NCBI GenBank assembly: GCA_011032825.1
Contig: JAADJZ010000009.1
Location: 930,001-994,000, forward strand
Reading direction: 5' to 3'
DNA length: 64,000 bases
From: Massariosphaeria phaeospora
Lineage: Eukaryota; Ascomycota; Dothideomycetes; Pleosporales
Below the pieces are notes generated by a model, which was not told where the DNA came from, made no database searches, and saw only the letters and a list, made by a program, of their open reading frames with translations. Numbering within the stretch: the stretch's first letter is position 1; each line of letters begins with the position of its first letter. Below are positions 1 through 11,032 of this stretch, in pieces. Position numbers and translations under genes: made by a program.

Positions 1-1209
1 GGTAGTACAGCAGTCGCAACTAATACCAGAACCGCGCAGCATGGATGCAAGATTCTCTCTTCGTTGCTATTGGCTTTTTTCTGGCGGCGGCACAGCAGTA
101 TCTGTACACGCGGACAACGCTCAGCCAGGAACATAAGTTGGGATGGGATGGGGGTAAGACGGTAAGACGTCCGCACAAGAGCACCGACGAAGCCCCTGAC
201 TCCTTTGTAGGACTTGTTTCCCTCGCTGTGGTACGTAAAGCCACACAGTGAACAGTTTCCAAAGGCTTACATCAGAGCAGCTAGGCTCGATAGCTCATGC
301 TGTGCTCTTCACCATCTCGTTGAACTTCGGATTCGGACGGCACTCATGGGACATCAGAGCATTCAGTCTCACACCTGATCGACTGCATGTAAGCCCATTC
401 AAGCCAACCATGAGTCGTTGCTAAAGTGTCTAATGTGATGACTTCGACACTCTCGAACACCTACAACAAGTCGAACGAGAGCAGGGTGAAAGGCAGAGGA
501 AGGGCCTAGCGAAATAGATGTCAACATAACTTGAGTGTAGCATAGTATCTAGAGGCTGAGATGGAAACGAAGGCTGTATATGATGCTGAACAGACTAGGA
601 TACCTGAAAACTTATCTTGCGAGACATTCGAGGAGATTGGAGGTGTGTACAAAGGGGAAAGGCACGACTATGAGAACGTTCCCTTAACGTGGCGTCAGAG
701 TCATCCGAAGGTCGAGAAGAATGCAGTTGGGCCAGCTCTGTTGCCAGACCGAAGACATCGAATCCTCCGACTCAAGGAACAGAGAGGGTAGTAGTGTAAG
801 TAGGTGAAGTCGGGCAGTGAGATCCGACGACAGATGGCCTTAGGATGTCTGCCTGGACCGTGCCGTGGCTCATCCCAATAGGGGAAAGCACGTGGCTGTC
901 AAGCACTCAAGGCCGGGCCTAAAGTGGCGCGCTAACCTCGATCTGTCGAGCGACTGACAGCCCTGCATGACTAGCGTGCACAAAATGCCTATTGTGTCCA
1001 CGATCGGCAGCGAAGGGTGTTCTTATTGGACACGGCCCCGGATCCAACGCCACAGCATCACCCGCCACACCAACCCGCAACCCCAATGACGTCGCCAGGG
1101 CGCTACGGGAAGAGTCCTGCTTACCGTGGTATATGACGGCAGCCTCTTGCAGTTCTCTCCGTGCCCTCCAGCAATTGATCTTGTTACAAACCCTCTTTGA
1201 CAGAGTGAA
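1..1209. other. Left-edge intergenic region
   Basis: No supported gene. The short open frames here lack domains, splice-consistent extensions or recognisable composition. It presumably includes the promoter and 5' UTR of the Pro/Gln-rich gene that starts at 1210. Confidence 0.5.
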
Positions 1210-3343
1210 ATGCAAGAAACACCACGACAAGGCGCAAAGCTGGTGAAGCGAAGGCCAGTGCCGTCCCCCACTCGCTCCCGGCGTTCTTCGGCGAACCGTC
1301 TATCTGAGGAGTACCCTCCAGTGCCGCCATTGACTGCAGAAGAAGCAACCGCTCTACAAACAGCCATGCCCTCGACTGACCCCTCCGCTGGGGACAAGGA
1401 GAAGCGTTCGAAATGGCGCATGTCTAACCCGTTCCACTCGAAGGAGAAGGAGCGCAAGGACACATCTAAAGACACACCCAAAGACACATCTAAAGAAGCA
1501 TCTCAGTCAACGAGGGACTCGGCCTACGCCAGTAGCGAGCCGAACACAAACTCCATCTCCGACGTCAACAGTACCGGAATGCCGAGTTTCTCGAGTACAA
1601 CTGAGCAACGCACCCCTCAGCGCCCCATCAGCGGCGAACAATCGCGACCGCCCCCCACGAGCCTTCCGGCGCCGACGACCAATCTCACTCCCCCAACCCC
1701 GCCAGTGCACACCACTCACCCTCCTGCTCCACCAGCACAAGCTGAAGCACAGGTTCATGCACCAGCTCAACCACCAGCTCCAGTGCCAGCCCAAGTTTCG
1801 AACCAGGAGAATGTAGGAAGTCAGTCATACCAAGACCAACGGACCGGCAACGTTGTGACCATCACGACCACTACGACCACGACTACGACCACCACAACAG
1901 GACCTGGGGGTTCTACTACAGTTCAGGTACCCGTTGGCCAGCAGGACAAGATTAGCTCCCCTCAGCCGGCCAATATCACCCATACAGGTCCACGCCCGCC
2001 TTCGCCAGCCTCTCCACCTCAGCAACTGACGCAGCCAGAGGGTCTCAACGCCCCTCAAGAACCCCCAACTCGCACCAGCCCTTCCCCGCCAATTCCCGAA
2101 AGGAGCAATATCAGAAACAGGATAGAGCTGGATTCTGTTTCGCCTGGAGTTGAGCACCCGAACCCCATGGCTTCTCCAGTGAGCCCAGCGAGTCCAACGC
2201 GAGCCAATTTCTCATACCCTTCACGAGCACCTCCGCCGGGGGTTCCTCGTCAAGTTCTCTCGCAACATGATCTGAGACAAAAACAGCAACAACAGCAAGA
2301 AGGACAACCTCCTCGTCAGGCTACCTCGCAGCATGACTTGAGACAGCAGCAGGGCCAGCCCCCTCGTCAAGTTACCTCGCAACACGACTTGAGACAGCAA
2401 CAAGAACAGGCCCCTCGTCAGGCCACCCCGCAACATGACTTAAGACAGCAGCAAGGTCAGCCCTATGGTGGAGCTGTACCTCGTCAGGCTATGTCGCAAA
2501 ACGGTCTGCGACCGGAACAAGGAGCGCCCTACAGTGGAGCTCTGCCTCGCCAAGATATGTCGCAACACGGTATGCGACAGGAACAGACACTACCATATGG
2601 TGGAGCTGTATCTCGTCAAGCTATGCCGCATCACGATATGCAACAGGACCAGGGACCGCCCCCCGAGCAACAACAGACATACCAGCAAGTCGGCTACGGC
2701 GAGCAAGCGAGCGGTCAACCCCCTCCATTCCGGGCAGGCCACATGCCCGAGCAGCCCCAGACTCGCCAGAAAGGCTCAACCCTCGCGAACTTGAAAACCG
2801 CAGCCGCTGGAATCCACGTAAGCCACCCCCATTCCCACAAAAGCCGCATTAACTAACTCCCCCATCCAGGGCGCCAGCGAAACCCTCCGCGGCACCTTCA
2901 ACGACTCCATCGACCGCCGCTGGACCAAACCCGACTCCTCCGTCCACGCCGCCAACCGCGCCGCCATCGAGACCGGCCGCTCCGAAATCGAAACTGGCCA
3001 ATTCGCACACCACCGCTCGCAGCACCAACCCCCACAGTCCGCAATCACAGCCCCGCCCCCGCCCTCGAACGCGCCGCCCGTGAACCCTTCGTACACAAAC
3101 GTGCCTCCTGTTAACCCGTCCACTGTATACGCATCTAACCAACCGCCCGTCGCGCGAAACGCATACAACGGTCCCCCCGTCTCGGGCTCGGAGCTGGAAA
3201 ATAGGAGTGGGGGGAAGCTGGGGAGCTATTTGAAGAAGATGAAAGAGGGGGCCGCGCTGGCGGCGGAGAAGGGGCTTGAGGCGGAGAGGCAGAGGGTGCT
3301 TGCTGCGGAGAGGCAGAGGGGGAATCCGAATCCGCGAGTGTAG
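1210..3343 (+). CDS. Pro/Gln-rich hypothetical protein with tandem repeats
   Basis: Two exons, 1210-2817 and 2870-3343, joined in phase 0 across a 52-nt intron (GTAAGC donor, CTAACT-like branch site, CAG acceptor), give about 693 aa. I do not recognise a named family. The N-terminal 100 residues are basic and Ser-rich. Residues ~110-340 are Pro/Ser/Thr-rich and include an almost pure Thr tract encoded around 1855-1900. Residues ~340-500 hold about eight imperfect repeats of the type PRQ-x3-QHDLRQQQ. The C-terminal part, from GASETLRGT just after the splice junction, is ordered-looking and ends in a charged Lys/Glu/Ala/Arg helix, so it may be the conserved functional part. No signal peptide or membrane segment is seen. 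It converges with the FOL3-like gene, 591 bp between stop codons. The intron is confirmed by the open frame on both sides; function is unknown. Confidence 0.75.
2238..2660 (+). repeat. Coding tandem repeats (PRQ...QHDLRQ type)
   Basis: About eight imperfect 48-66 bp direct repeats inside the first exon of the Pro/Gln-rich gene. Early units are shorter (PRQATSQHDLRQQQGQP type); later ones gain a YGGA/YSGA insert. The array stays in frame, so copy number could vary without disrupting the protein. Confidence 0.75.
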
Positions 3344-3934
3344 ATGTGAAGCTATGTGATGCGATCTATGCTGGAGTGTCATTTGATTGATTGTGCGAGG
3401 TTGAGAGCGTAGGCCGTACGTTATACCGCTGTGAAAGCATCTGGCCAAAGCATCTGGCCATAGTTTTGACCTCAGTATCTATTGGGTTTGGTCCGGGATG
3501 GATCTTGTTCCCGTGTGGATTATCTGGCCGTGCTTGATAGAATATCAAACTCTTTTCAAAACCCGGCCATGCACAACTGTGCAGTAGCGTGTTGAACTAG
3601 CAAGGCATATCTACATGCCTACTGGCAGGATAGAGCAAACAAGATTGATGGCAGAAGCGTTGCCGGAGTCTGGTACGCGCCATCCTGATAGCCTTTAGTG
3701 GCTACCGCAACCTAATTGTGTGTTGACCCGCGGAATTGCTCGATTGACAGCTGCCGAGTCCTAGCCTATGATACAATCTAAACAATTACTACTATCTTAC
3801 ACTACAAGTTCCTACATCCAAACAGCCCAAATGCAACAAACACGCCACGCAATGCCCAAGCCCAGAGAAGAGCCCCCAACGCACCCGCACAGCAAAAATC
3901 AGCACATACGTATTCTCCACACGCCCAAAACACA
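3344..3934. other. Convergent 3' intergenic region
   Basis: Lies between two convergent stop codons. No gene or RNA is supported; it presumably holds the two 3' UTRs. Confidence 0.5.
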
Positions 3935-6446
3935 CTACAACCTCCTCGGCAACCGCAACGCCCTGGCCCGCTTCGAACGCGCTTTCCGCATCAACTCTCT
4001 CCGCTCCTGCATTTGCTCCCTAAGTACCTCGCGCCGCGTACGCCGATTTCCGTCCGCGTGAGGTGCAGGTGGAGCTATCCTTGGAGGTGCAGCTATCCTT
4101 GGGGGCCCATCGTACTTGCGATGGGCGACGGTGACCGCGTCCTCGTAGTGGGGACTCCCCGCCATCTGTTTGCGAACGACGGAGAACGGGTCCACGGAGA
4201 ACGGGTCCTCGGCAGTGCCCCGGTCGAAGTCGACGTCGCCCGCGTTGGCGAGGTGCTTGCGGATGCGCAGCCCGGAAAAGGCGGGGTCGACGTCTGTGTC
4301 CCAGACGCGGGTTGGGTCCGGGAATGAGAGGTGCTTGCGGATGCGCAGCATGGAGAAGTCTACGGTCTTGGCGTCGAGCTTAGGGTAGTCGGTGTAGTGT
4401 TTAGGGTCGGGGTCGTGGAAGCGGTCGGCGAAGGGGCGCGGGTCTTCGGCGACGGCGTCGGTATGGTTGTTGGTTTGGGGCGGCGATCTTGTGGAGTTGG
4501 CGCTGAGCATCTTCCCGATTTCCATCCGTTCTTGGTCAGAAAGGCGGTCAATCGCAGGACGTTCGTCCTGTTTGGACAGGCTTAAGTGCGCACGGATGGT
4601 GGGCTGGGAGGTCGTTGCTGTAGAAAGGTCCCCGAGGGTGTGGCGGGACTGCTCTTTGTTGAGTAGGCCGCGGAGGTCACCTTTAGGGAAGTTAGATACG
4701 GGACCGTGGCCGGGTAGATTCTCGAGCTTTCGGCGGATGCCTTCGAATTCACTGAAGAACTTTTGCTTGACACTGACGCCGCTATTCTCTGACGCGGTAG
4801 GCGGAGGTGAAAGACCGGGTACAGGAGAGCCGTCGACCATGGCGGCCTCTTCTCGCTCCTGTAGACCTTTGTAATGGATATCTTTTTCTTCCTGCCCAAG
4901 ACGTTCCAGTTCCCAGTTCAGTTGTTCGATAGACTGTTCAAGGTTTCGTCTTTCGGCTTTACTTATGTCGTCGACATGTTGTTGACGGTTCTTTCCAACT
5001 GGGTCGTCCAGCGATTTTGCACTCAGGAAGTCGTTCACGCGAAAACGCTCTTCTCTATCGATTAGAGTCATGTTAAGGAACCCAGGATCTGACTTGAACT
5101 GCTGCTTCTCCCGTAATAATTCGCTGACAAAGTACAGACTCCCAGTGAGGACAATAACAGTCTCCTCCTCTTTAGCGAGGTACTTGGCTGCGCACAGCGC
5201 CCGCATAGCGCCGCGAACGGGGATGCACAAGCGGGTGATAGGGAATGTACATTCTTTAGCGGCCTTCAATATGGCCTGGGGGTCCATTGGCTTGACCCAG
5301 GGCATGCCGTCTACCGGCCCAAAAGTGGTGGCTATGATGTTATCACCGGGTTGCAAGAGTGGAAAGAGGAAGGAACGGGGGTCTCTGCCCTCAGACATGG
5401 CAACCACCCAGGTAATAGGCCATCCATTCTCTGGGTAATGCACTGTATTGGAATTGCGTCTTCGAGCCCGGAAGTGCTTGAAAACATAGGAACTGAGAGC
5501 CTCTGAAGCATCCCGATTATGAGCTCCGTCCACGAGAATCCTGGCACGGGGGTTTCCAAACACAGGCGGAACCGTCTGCATCTGTTGACGTCCGGGAAGC
5601 GTCAGTTTATTCATTTTCGACAGCATCTCCCGCAATCTCGCCGTGCTTTCATTAGTGACTTCACAGTATTTTCTGACAGCCAGATAGGCTAGGACCGCAT
5701 TATCGCGTTGCCATGGCATCTTCCCCTCGGCAAACTTTTGCCAGTATATTGTGCTGAATAGCTCTTGTCTCAGGCTTGGGGTATCCACAGATAGTCGTGG
5801 GCCGGCGCCTATTTCCTTTGCATGTGCATCGATGACGTCTTGCACGGCGAATTCGTTTACAGGATTGACAATATATGGTACGGACGGTCTAAGAATGCCG
5901 GCCTTGTGGTGCGCGATTGCAGGCAGCGTGGTGCCCAAGAAGCTCTGGTGATCATGCGCAATTTTGGAAATGACGGACACAACCTGGTTGTTCAAAATGT
6001 TGGTGGCATCGAGCTTGCCGCCCATGCCGACTTCAACTACACCTACCTTTATTTTGGCATTGTTGAACATCTCGAAGGCAGTGGCGGTCAGGATCTCAAA
6101 TTCGGAAGCGTTGATCTTGTCCCGCTCATTGAGGATTTTGAAGTGATTCTCGACCCTCCGGAAGTTGTGTTCCTTGACAGGCTCGCCGTTGATGCTGATG
6201 CAGTCCCATCTAACTGGTCAGATATTGTTCGCTGGAAACGCACACCACGTGATGGATGATGGCGTACCTGTCTATGGTGTACGGAGACGTGAAGGTGCCC
6301 ACGGGGATGTTTTTGCGGCGCAAGAAGGTGGACGCGAGCAAGCAGATGGAGCCTTTGCCATTGGTGCCGGCGACGTGGATGCTCTTCCAGGGAAACTGGA
6401 CATGCTTCAGGAGAAGGCCGATGCGCTCCAAGCCGGGCTGGATCAT
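3935..6446 (-). CDS. FOL3: Dihydrofolate synthetase (FolC/Mur-ligase family) with long C-terminal extension
   Basis: Two exons, 6446-6268 and 6209-3935, separated by a 58-nt intron (GTACGC...TTAG), encode about 817 aa. Residues 1-430 are a folylpolyglutamate/dihydrofolate synthase. The ATP P-loop GTNGKGS is at 27-33, followed by FTSPYTIDRW across the splice, WDCISINGEPV, the VGMGGKLDATN segment near 122-130 and DGAHN near 287. The family ligates glutamate to dihydropteroate, a folate-pathway step. The start MIQPGLERI matches the short N-terminus expected of FOL3-type enzymes, so the assignment is dihydrofolate synthetase rather than the longer mitochondrial FPGS. Residues ~431-817 are not part of the enzyme as I know it. 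They hold a charged coiled-coil-like stretch (ERRNLEQSIEQLNWELERL), two LRIRKHL motifs and a very basic C-terminus. The reading frame through the extension is open with no obvious intron. Enzyme assignment is strong; the role of the extension is unknown. Confidence 0.88.
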
Positions 6447-7026
6447 GGCCGTCTGTTGGGGGTTGTGCAGGCAGCATGTGCTTGGATGGGCCAGGTGGTC
6501 ACGCGTGGATGGGGGTGAAACGCGCAGTCGGCGTGGGCCTGCAGGCGCAGTTGAGTCAGAGCAGCTGGTGGTGGAAAAGTGAGATGGCCGAAGTCGACGA
6601 TGGCTGAAACGGGCATCGGGGCTTGGCGCGGCAGGCCGCCGTGGTTGGTGGTTGGTGGTTGGTGGTTGGGGGGCAGCGCGGGCAGCGGGCAGCGGGCAGC
6701 TTTTGCGTCAACAAGCAGCCAGGCAGTCGACACGCAGCCCATATCTGGAGCCGCGTCTGTTCGCAAGTCGCCAGAGTGTTGCGCCGGCCATCGCCATCAT
6801 CACCATCGTCGTTGTCGATTTACTGAATTCACCGTTAGCGCTGGCCTCGCTTGTCAGCCCAGCCCAGCCCAGCCCAGCCCCGACCTCCTCGTCCTGCCCG
6901 TGCTGATCGCCCTCGCCGTGCCATCACCACGCCGACCACAACAACAACATCTGCCCTCTGCCCTCTGCCCTCTGCCCCCCTCGCCCGCCATCGCCACCCA
7001 CTCCCCGTCCGTCGTGCTCCTGCAAA
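6447..7026. promoter_or_regulatory. Divergent intergenic promoter region
   Basis: A 580-bp spacer between the divergent FOL3-like and Ser-rich genes, so probably a shared promoter. It contains a GGTTGGTG-type tandem run near 6640-6670, a CAGCC pentamer run near 6858-6882 and a CTCTGCC run near 6951-6975. No TATA box is evident. Confidence 0.45.
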
Positions 7027-8517
7027 ATGGGTCTTCCAGTGTGGCGTGCGCCCTCGCCCGAGCCCGGCCGGGACGCGCCCAAGGACCTGACCGCCCCGGC
7101 GCGCTCTCCCATCCGCCGAGCGGCACCTCGAGCGCGCGTCGCGCGGCGCGGGTCACCGCCATCGCCGCGGCTGTCCTCCAGGCTGATCGAGCACGAGTTC
7201 CTGGCGCGGGCACTGCCGGCGCCTCCATCGCGGCTGGCCCATGTCGAGCCCGCGGTGCAGCCGTCGAACCTGCGCACGCAGCTGCCCCCTCCCCCAGTCC
7301 CGGAGTCGCGAAACTACCGATTCAGCGATGCGCCCCTTCACCCGGGCCTGCCCGACAGCGACGCGATGCAGCGGCAGCTGCGGAGCCTGGAAGAATACCA
7401 CACGGCCCATCTCAGGGACTCGCCCGACGCCAGCGTGCCCAGCAGCTTTGCGCTTGCCTACAGCTCGCGGCACCTCCCTGCCTTCACGCCCAACTTTGCG
7501 CCCGCAGCAGCCTCGCGGGAATCGCGACGTGAGCATGCAGCCAACCATGCAGAGCGCTCCCCCGTCCACGGCCGGTCCCCATACCACAGAGCGGCGGGTC
7601 GCTCGAGACTCGCTTGGTTGGAGGCCGGGAGGCGCGACAACAGGCGCACCGTTGACGATGGCGATGAGGATGGCAGCGACAACAACGCCGTTGGCTTCCC
7701 CCCACTTCGTCGCATGGGCCGCCGCACCATCGCCGACGGTCCGCTTCCCTCGAGCTCACTCCGCGAATCCTGGAGCCCAGCGACCACACTCGATGGGCTG
7801 GGCGATCGCGACCGCAGCCTCAGCCCCATTGACGATCATTGGGACACCATGCTGAGCACAGTTGCGCCCGATCCGCTCGCACCCACCGCCGATTCCTCCT
7901 TTACCTCTGCAGCCGCGTCTGCATCCTTCTCGAATTCGCACCCCAGCTCGCGCGCTGGCAGTTCCAACTCGAATTCTGCCTCGTCATCGCGGACCCATAT
8001 CACTGTTCCGTCGCGCCGCGGTTCGCCTCCAACCGATGGCTTCTTCCGCGCCTGTGACACGTCCGAGGACGACTCCGCATCGGACACGGAGGAAGAGGAG
8101 CTTGAACTCACCCCGGAACTGGCCTGGGCGCCGTCTCCCCGTCGTCACAGGTACCATGCAGCCGAACCACCAGCCAGAAACCCTGAGCGCTACTCGCGCC
8201 GTGTCCACGACCGCTCAGGGGAGGCCAGTGCCTATGTGCGCAGGGCGTTTCTCCACCACCGACCCTCGCCGCCTGTCGACAACACACGTTCCACACGTTC
8301 TCGTCTGATTAACCGACCGGACGGGCCGGCGGATGAGCCGACGACTGGCGACAACGAAGTGCCCGCGCTCGACCAGGAGCTCCGCGACGCCCGCGCGCTT
8401 CTCGAACGTCTGACGCGCCGGCCCGACGTGACTGACGAGTTCTGGGCTTCGGTCGGCCTGAACCGGCCCATGGCGGATCGCGTCGAGCGCTTCCAGCAGC
8501 TGGAGCGGTTGTCGTGA
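7027..8517 (+). CDS. Hypothetical Ser/Pro/Arg-rich protein
   Basis: A single open frame of 496 aa starting at MGLPVWRAPSPEP. No known domain is recognised. The first 110 residues are Pro/Arg-rich. The middle (around 260-340) is Ser-rich, and an acidic patch (SEDDSASDTEEEELE type) lies near 340-360. The C-terminal 60 residues form a probable amphipathic helix (LDQELRDARALLERL) ending in VERFQQLERLS. No signal peptide or transmembrane segment is visible. It is divergent from the folate gene, sharing 580 bp of upstream sequence. Codon-third-position GC bias and absence of stops over 1.5 kb support coding; competing frames in the first 500 bp reflect high GC. Probably an intracellular, largely disordered protein. 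Confidence 0.7.
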   Translation: MGLPVWRAPSPEPGRDAPKDLTAPARSPIRRAAPRARVARRGSPPSPRLSSRLIEHEFLARALPAPPSRLAHVEPAVQPSNLRTQLPPPPVPESRNYRFSDAPLHPGLPDSDAMQRQLRSLEEYHTAHLRDSPDASVPSSFALAYSSRHLPAFTPNFAPAAASRESRREHAANHAERSPVHGRSPYHRAAGRSRLAWLEAGRRDNRRTVDDGDEDGSDNNAVGFPPLRRMGRRTIADGPLPSSSLRESWSPATTLDGLGDRDRSLSPIDDHWDTMLSTVAPDPLAPTADSSFTSAAASASFSNSHPSSRAGSSNSNSASSSRTHITVPSRRGSPPTDGFFRACDTSEDDSASDTEEEELELTPELAWAPSPRRHRYHAAEPPARNPERYSRRVHDRSGEASAYVRRAFLHHRPSPPVDNTRSTRSRLINRPDGPADEPTTGDNEVPALDQELRDARALLERLTRRPDVTDEFWASVGLNRPMADRVERFQQLERLS

Positions 8518-9362
8518 TCGACGTGGACACTGCGGGACGACGCGCGAGACCTGCAGGCCGGTTTGGTGCTACGTCCTTTTTCTCCCGCTTGTACGATCAC
8601 CGCCCTTCTTTTCCACGTGCAATCTTCGTTTTCTGCCGGATGTTTCTTTCGTTTGGCGACGAGTCACGTTTGCTAGTATGCATTCTAGCCGTAATATTTA
8701 CTCTTTTCTAAAAAGGCTACGTGTTATGGGTTTGGAGAGGCCGAGCTACAGAGATATATATCTTTCTTCTCTTCTTCTTCTTCTACGAGTTCAAACAAGG
8801 CGGGCAGTGGGCAGGCGGAGAAAGTCCTTTTAGCTATCGGGCGGGGCGGGTGTCGTGTACTACTCTATTTTCTGGGAGCGCTTGTGGCCTGGTAAAAGGG
8901 CTGCATCTACGTAGCGCGGGAAAAGGAAATGCAAAAGCGATTACGTGTTCATGATTGTGGCTTTGTCTGAGTGACTGGGTGGGTTTGTGAGTGAGTGATG
9001 TTGGCGTGGAGGGGAGTGGGTGTGGCGGGCTTTGCAAGTTCAGTGCACTAGGAGATGTGCTTATGTTTTTGGATTTTAGTCTTGCTATGATGATCTGATA
9101 GAGCGAGAACAAGCAGTTATAAACTGAGACTGTGATTCCGTGCGCTTGTTGCCCTGCAGTGTGTGCACATCTGAAGATGGTGGGTCTGAGTGAGAGTGCA
9201 TGGCTTCAGCAACAGTGCCAACGCATTCATGAAAAACTAAATTAAGGATTAAGAATAATAAGATGAATAGCAAGCTGAGTGTGTCTAGCACTGAATATTA
9301 GTGCTCGTGGTTCCGCACAGTTGGTGGTCCAAAAAGACATCCACACCCACCAGCATATATCC
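8518..9362. other. Intergenic region before tRNA
   Basis: No gene supported. It holds the 3' UTR of the Ser-rich gene, pyrimidine-rich tracts around 8760-8790, and AT-richer sequence approaching the tRNA. Confidence 0.5.
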
Positions 9363-9369
9363 AAAAAAA
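9363..9369 (-). terminator. RNA polymerase III T-run terminator
   Basis: Seven consecutive T residues on the minus strand, two bases after the tRNA 3' end. This is the expected Pol III stop signal and supports the tRNA boundaries. Confidence 0.8.
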
Positions 9370-9371
9370 TA

Positions 9372-9519
9372 CATCTCAGGTGGGGCTCGAACCCACAACC
9401 TTTGGATATCAAATTACTTGGTTACGTAATCAGCTAGAAGTCCAACGCTAAGCTCGAATTAGCGCATATTCAATAGGAAAGTAACGGAGAACTTACCGCT
9501 ACCATTGCGCCACTGAGAC
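9372..9519 (-). tRNA. tRNA-Arg(UCU) with two introns
   Basis: Reading down from 9519, the 7-bp acceptor stem GTCTCAG pairs with CTGAGAT (one G-U pair), with discriminator G at 9372. The A-box-like TGGCGCAATGG is intact. The anticodon stem TTGGA (9445-9441) pairs with TCCAA (9406-9402), with loop CTTCTA/A and anticodon TCT at 9438-9436. The T-arm is GTGGG-TTCGAGC-CCCAC, giving the B box. A 27-nt intron (9434-9408) sits at the canonical 37/38 position. Unusually, the 3' strand of the D-stem is interrupted by 49 nt (9496-9448) that begin GTAAGT, contain GCTAAT and end TTAG. Removing both gives a normal 72-nt tRNA with a perfect GCGC/GCGC D-stem. The family identity is clear; the D-stem insertion is the unusual part. 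A T7 run follows. Confidence 0.9.
9448..9496 (-). other. GT-AG intron-like insertion in tRNA D-stem
   Basis: 49 nt starting GTAAGT, with a CTAAT branch-like site and a TTAG end, inserted between the third and fourth base of the D-stem 3' strand (about positions 24/25). Excision at exactly these ends restores D-stem pairing; a one-base shift would also work. Its length equals a small fungal spliceosomal intron. Splicing is inferred, not shown. Confidence 0.7.
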
Positions 9520-10290
9520 TGGATTACATTTCATGTAGATTTTGTCAAATTCTCGGGATTATTAAATATATATCCTACGGCAAATATCACCCCAGCAAAC
9601 ACTCAGATGTCAGGCAATAAGCAGTAGGCCCTGAAAGAGCGGTAAGACAAACGGTAGCCTGCGTAGGGCACGGCACCAAGTAAAGTCTGACACGACACCC
9701 CGCTTCACCCCTCACCCCACCTGGCGGCACGTCCACCGCCGCTTCCTCACCCGCATGGGCCACGTCATATGGCGGGCGGGCTAGCTTTGTATTACTTAGA
9801 TACTGCATGGTTCACGGGATACGAGGGCTTCACGAATGGGTGGTGGGCATTGTTATATGTTATATCTAGGGTTGGGAGAGTGCACAGTTGGGAGAAACAG
9901 CTTTGAGATCACGGATGCGGTGCAGAGATCTTAGAGCTTATAGTATTGGGGTGTCACATATTTGGCGGTTGTCCGCTTTATTGGGGCTTGGGGGTTGAGT
10001 TGCGGTTTGAAAGGAGGTGAGGTTTGGGTTTGAGTTGAGCTGAGCTGGGGCAATGTGTGTGTGCGGGTTTGGCGACGATGGAAACGAGAAGGAGGACTAC
10101 GACTACAACGACGACTATAACTACAACGACGGCTACAATGACATGTGGATTGTACATGCTTCCTACCCCAAACACGAGACTACTCCCACAGCTCTACTTA
10201 CTAACTACAAAATCATTCCCCTTCAAACTCTCTCCCACACTACTGGAGTCGTCAAGTCTGGACTTGAACGTACCCCGCACTCGTACCCAC
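9520..10290. other. Intergenic region, no gene seen
   Basis: No supported coding sequence. Contains a run of ACGACTACAACG-like trinucleotides around 10095-10135 and scattered AT-rich motifs. Confidence 0.5.
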
Positions 10291-10770
10291 CATGTCCGAA
10301 AAATTGAAAAATTGTCAGTGCTGCTGGCAGCCATCCTCGGATCGCAACTTGGATGTAGGATGGCTTGATCAGTGTATCGCGTACTGTGGTGGATACAGTG
10401 GTACTTCGTTAGGGTGTGAGGATGCTCTTGGAGTAGCACTCAGGGGGACGCATCCGCACACAACATGTTCGAAAACTCATGACTTTGTTAGTTGTTGCTG
10501 GAAGCTATCGTTGGATCGCAACTTCGATGTAAGATAGCTTGGCTGTGGCATCGCGCACTGTGGTGGATACAGTGGTACTTCGTCAGGGTGCGAATGTGCT
10601 CTTAGAGGGGTGCTCAAGGGACGCACTCGCACAGCCACTGTGTCGGAAAATTCGGAAAATCGGCAGTGCTGCTGGAAACTATCGTGGAATCGCAAATTCG
10701 GTATGTAAGAAGGCTTGGTTGAGGTATTGCATGATGCGGTGGATACAGTAATAGTTTCTTTGGGGTGAGG
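10291..10770 (+). repeat. Three degenerate ~175-bp tandem repeats
   Basis: Units begin near 10291, 10466 and 10639. Each carries, in order, a CGGAAAATT-like start, CAGTGCTGCTGG or its variant, a CTATCGTGGAATCGCAA-like segment, GTAAGA-x-GGCTTG, GTGGATACAGTGGTAC and a GGGTG(C/T)GA block. The first two units also have GACGCA-TCCGCACA-like ends. The third is truncated near 10770. No continuous frame runs through the units, so the array looks non-coding. Confidence 0.7.
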
Positions 10771-11032
10771 ATCCGTTTGGCAGGGTGCTGGGTTGAAGAG
10801 GGGTTCTAGGAGTTTTGTGGGGAACAAGCCCACCCCCTATCCATACCTACCGAACACGAGGGGCAGGGGCAGCAACAAACGTCCTTGCGGAAGCATATCT
10901 CCGAGCTCAAATAAACAATAACATGCACACGACACGGAACTCCTCGTCCTCGACATTTCTCCTATGTGTTTAGCTCTCATTCATTAGAACATAAACTTTT
11001 TAATTCAACCAAGTCCCAGATTCTGAACAATA

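Noticed and set aside
6579..7532. 317-aa open frame overlapping the divergent promoter and the start of the Ser-rich gene
   Set aside because: Low-complexity, GC-driven, overlaps the better-supported frame from 7027 and has no domain.
10291..10770. Possible CRISPR-like array
   Set aside because: Units are ~175 bp, diverged along their whole length and without spacer/repeat structure; the genome is eukaryotic.
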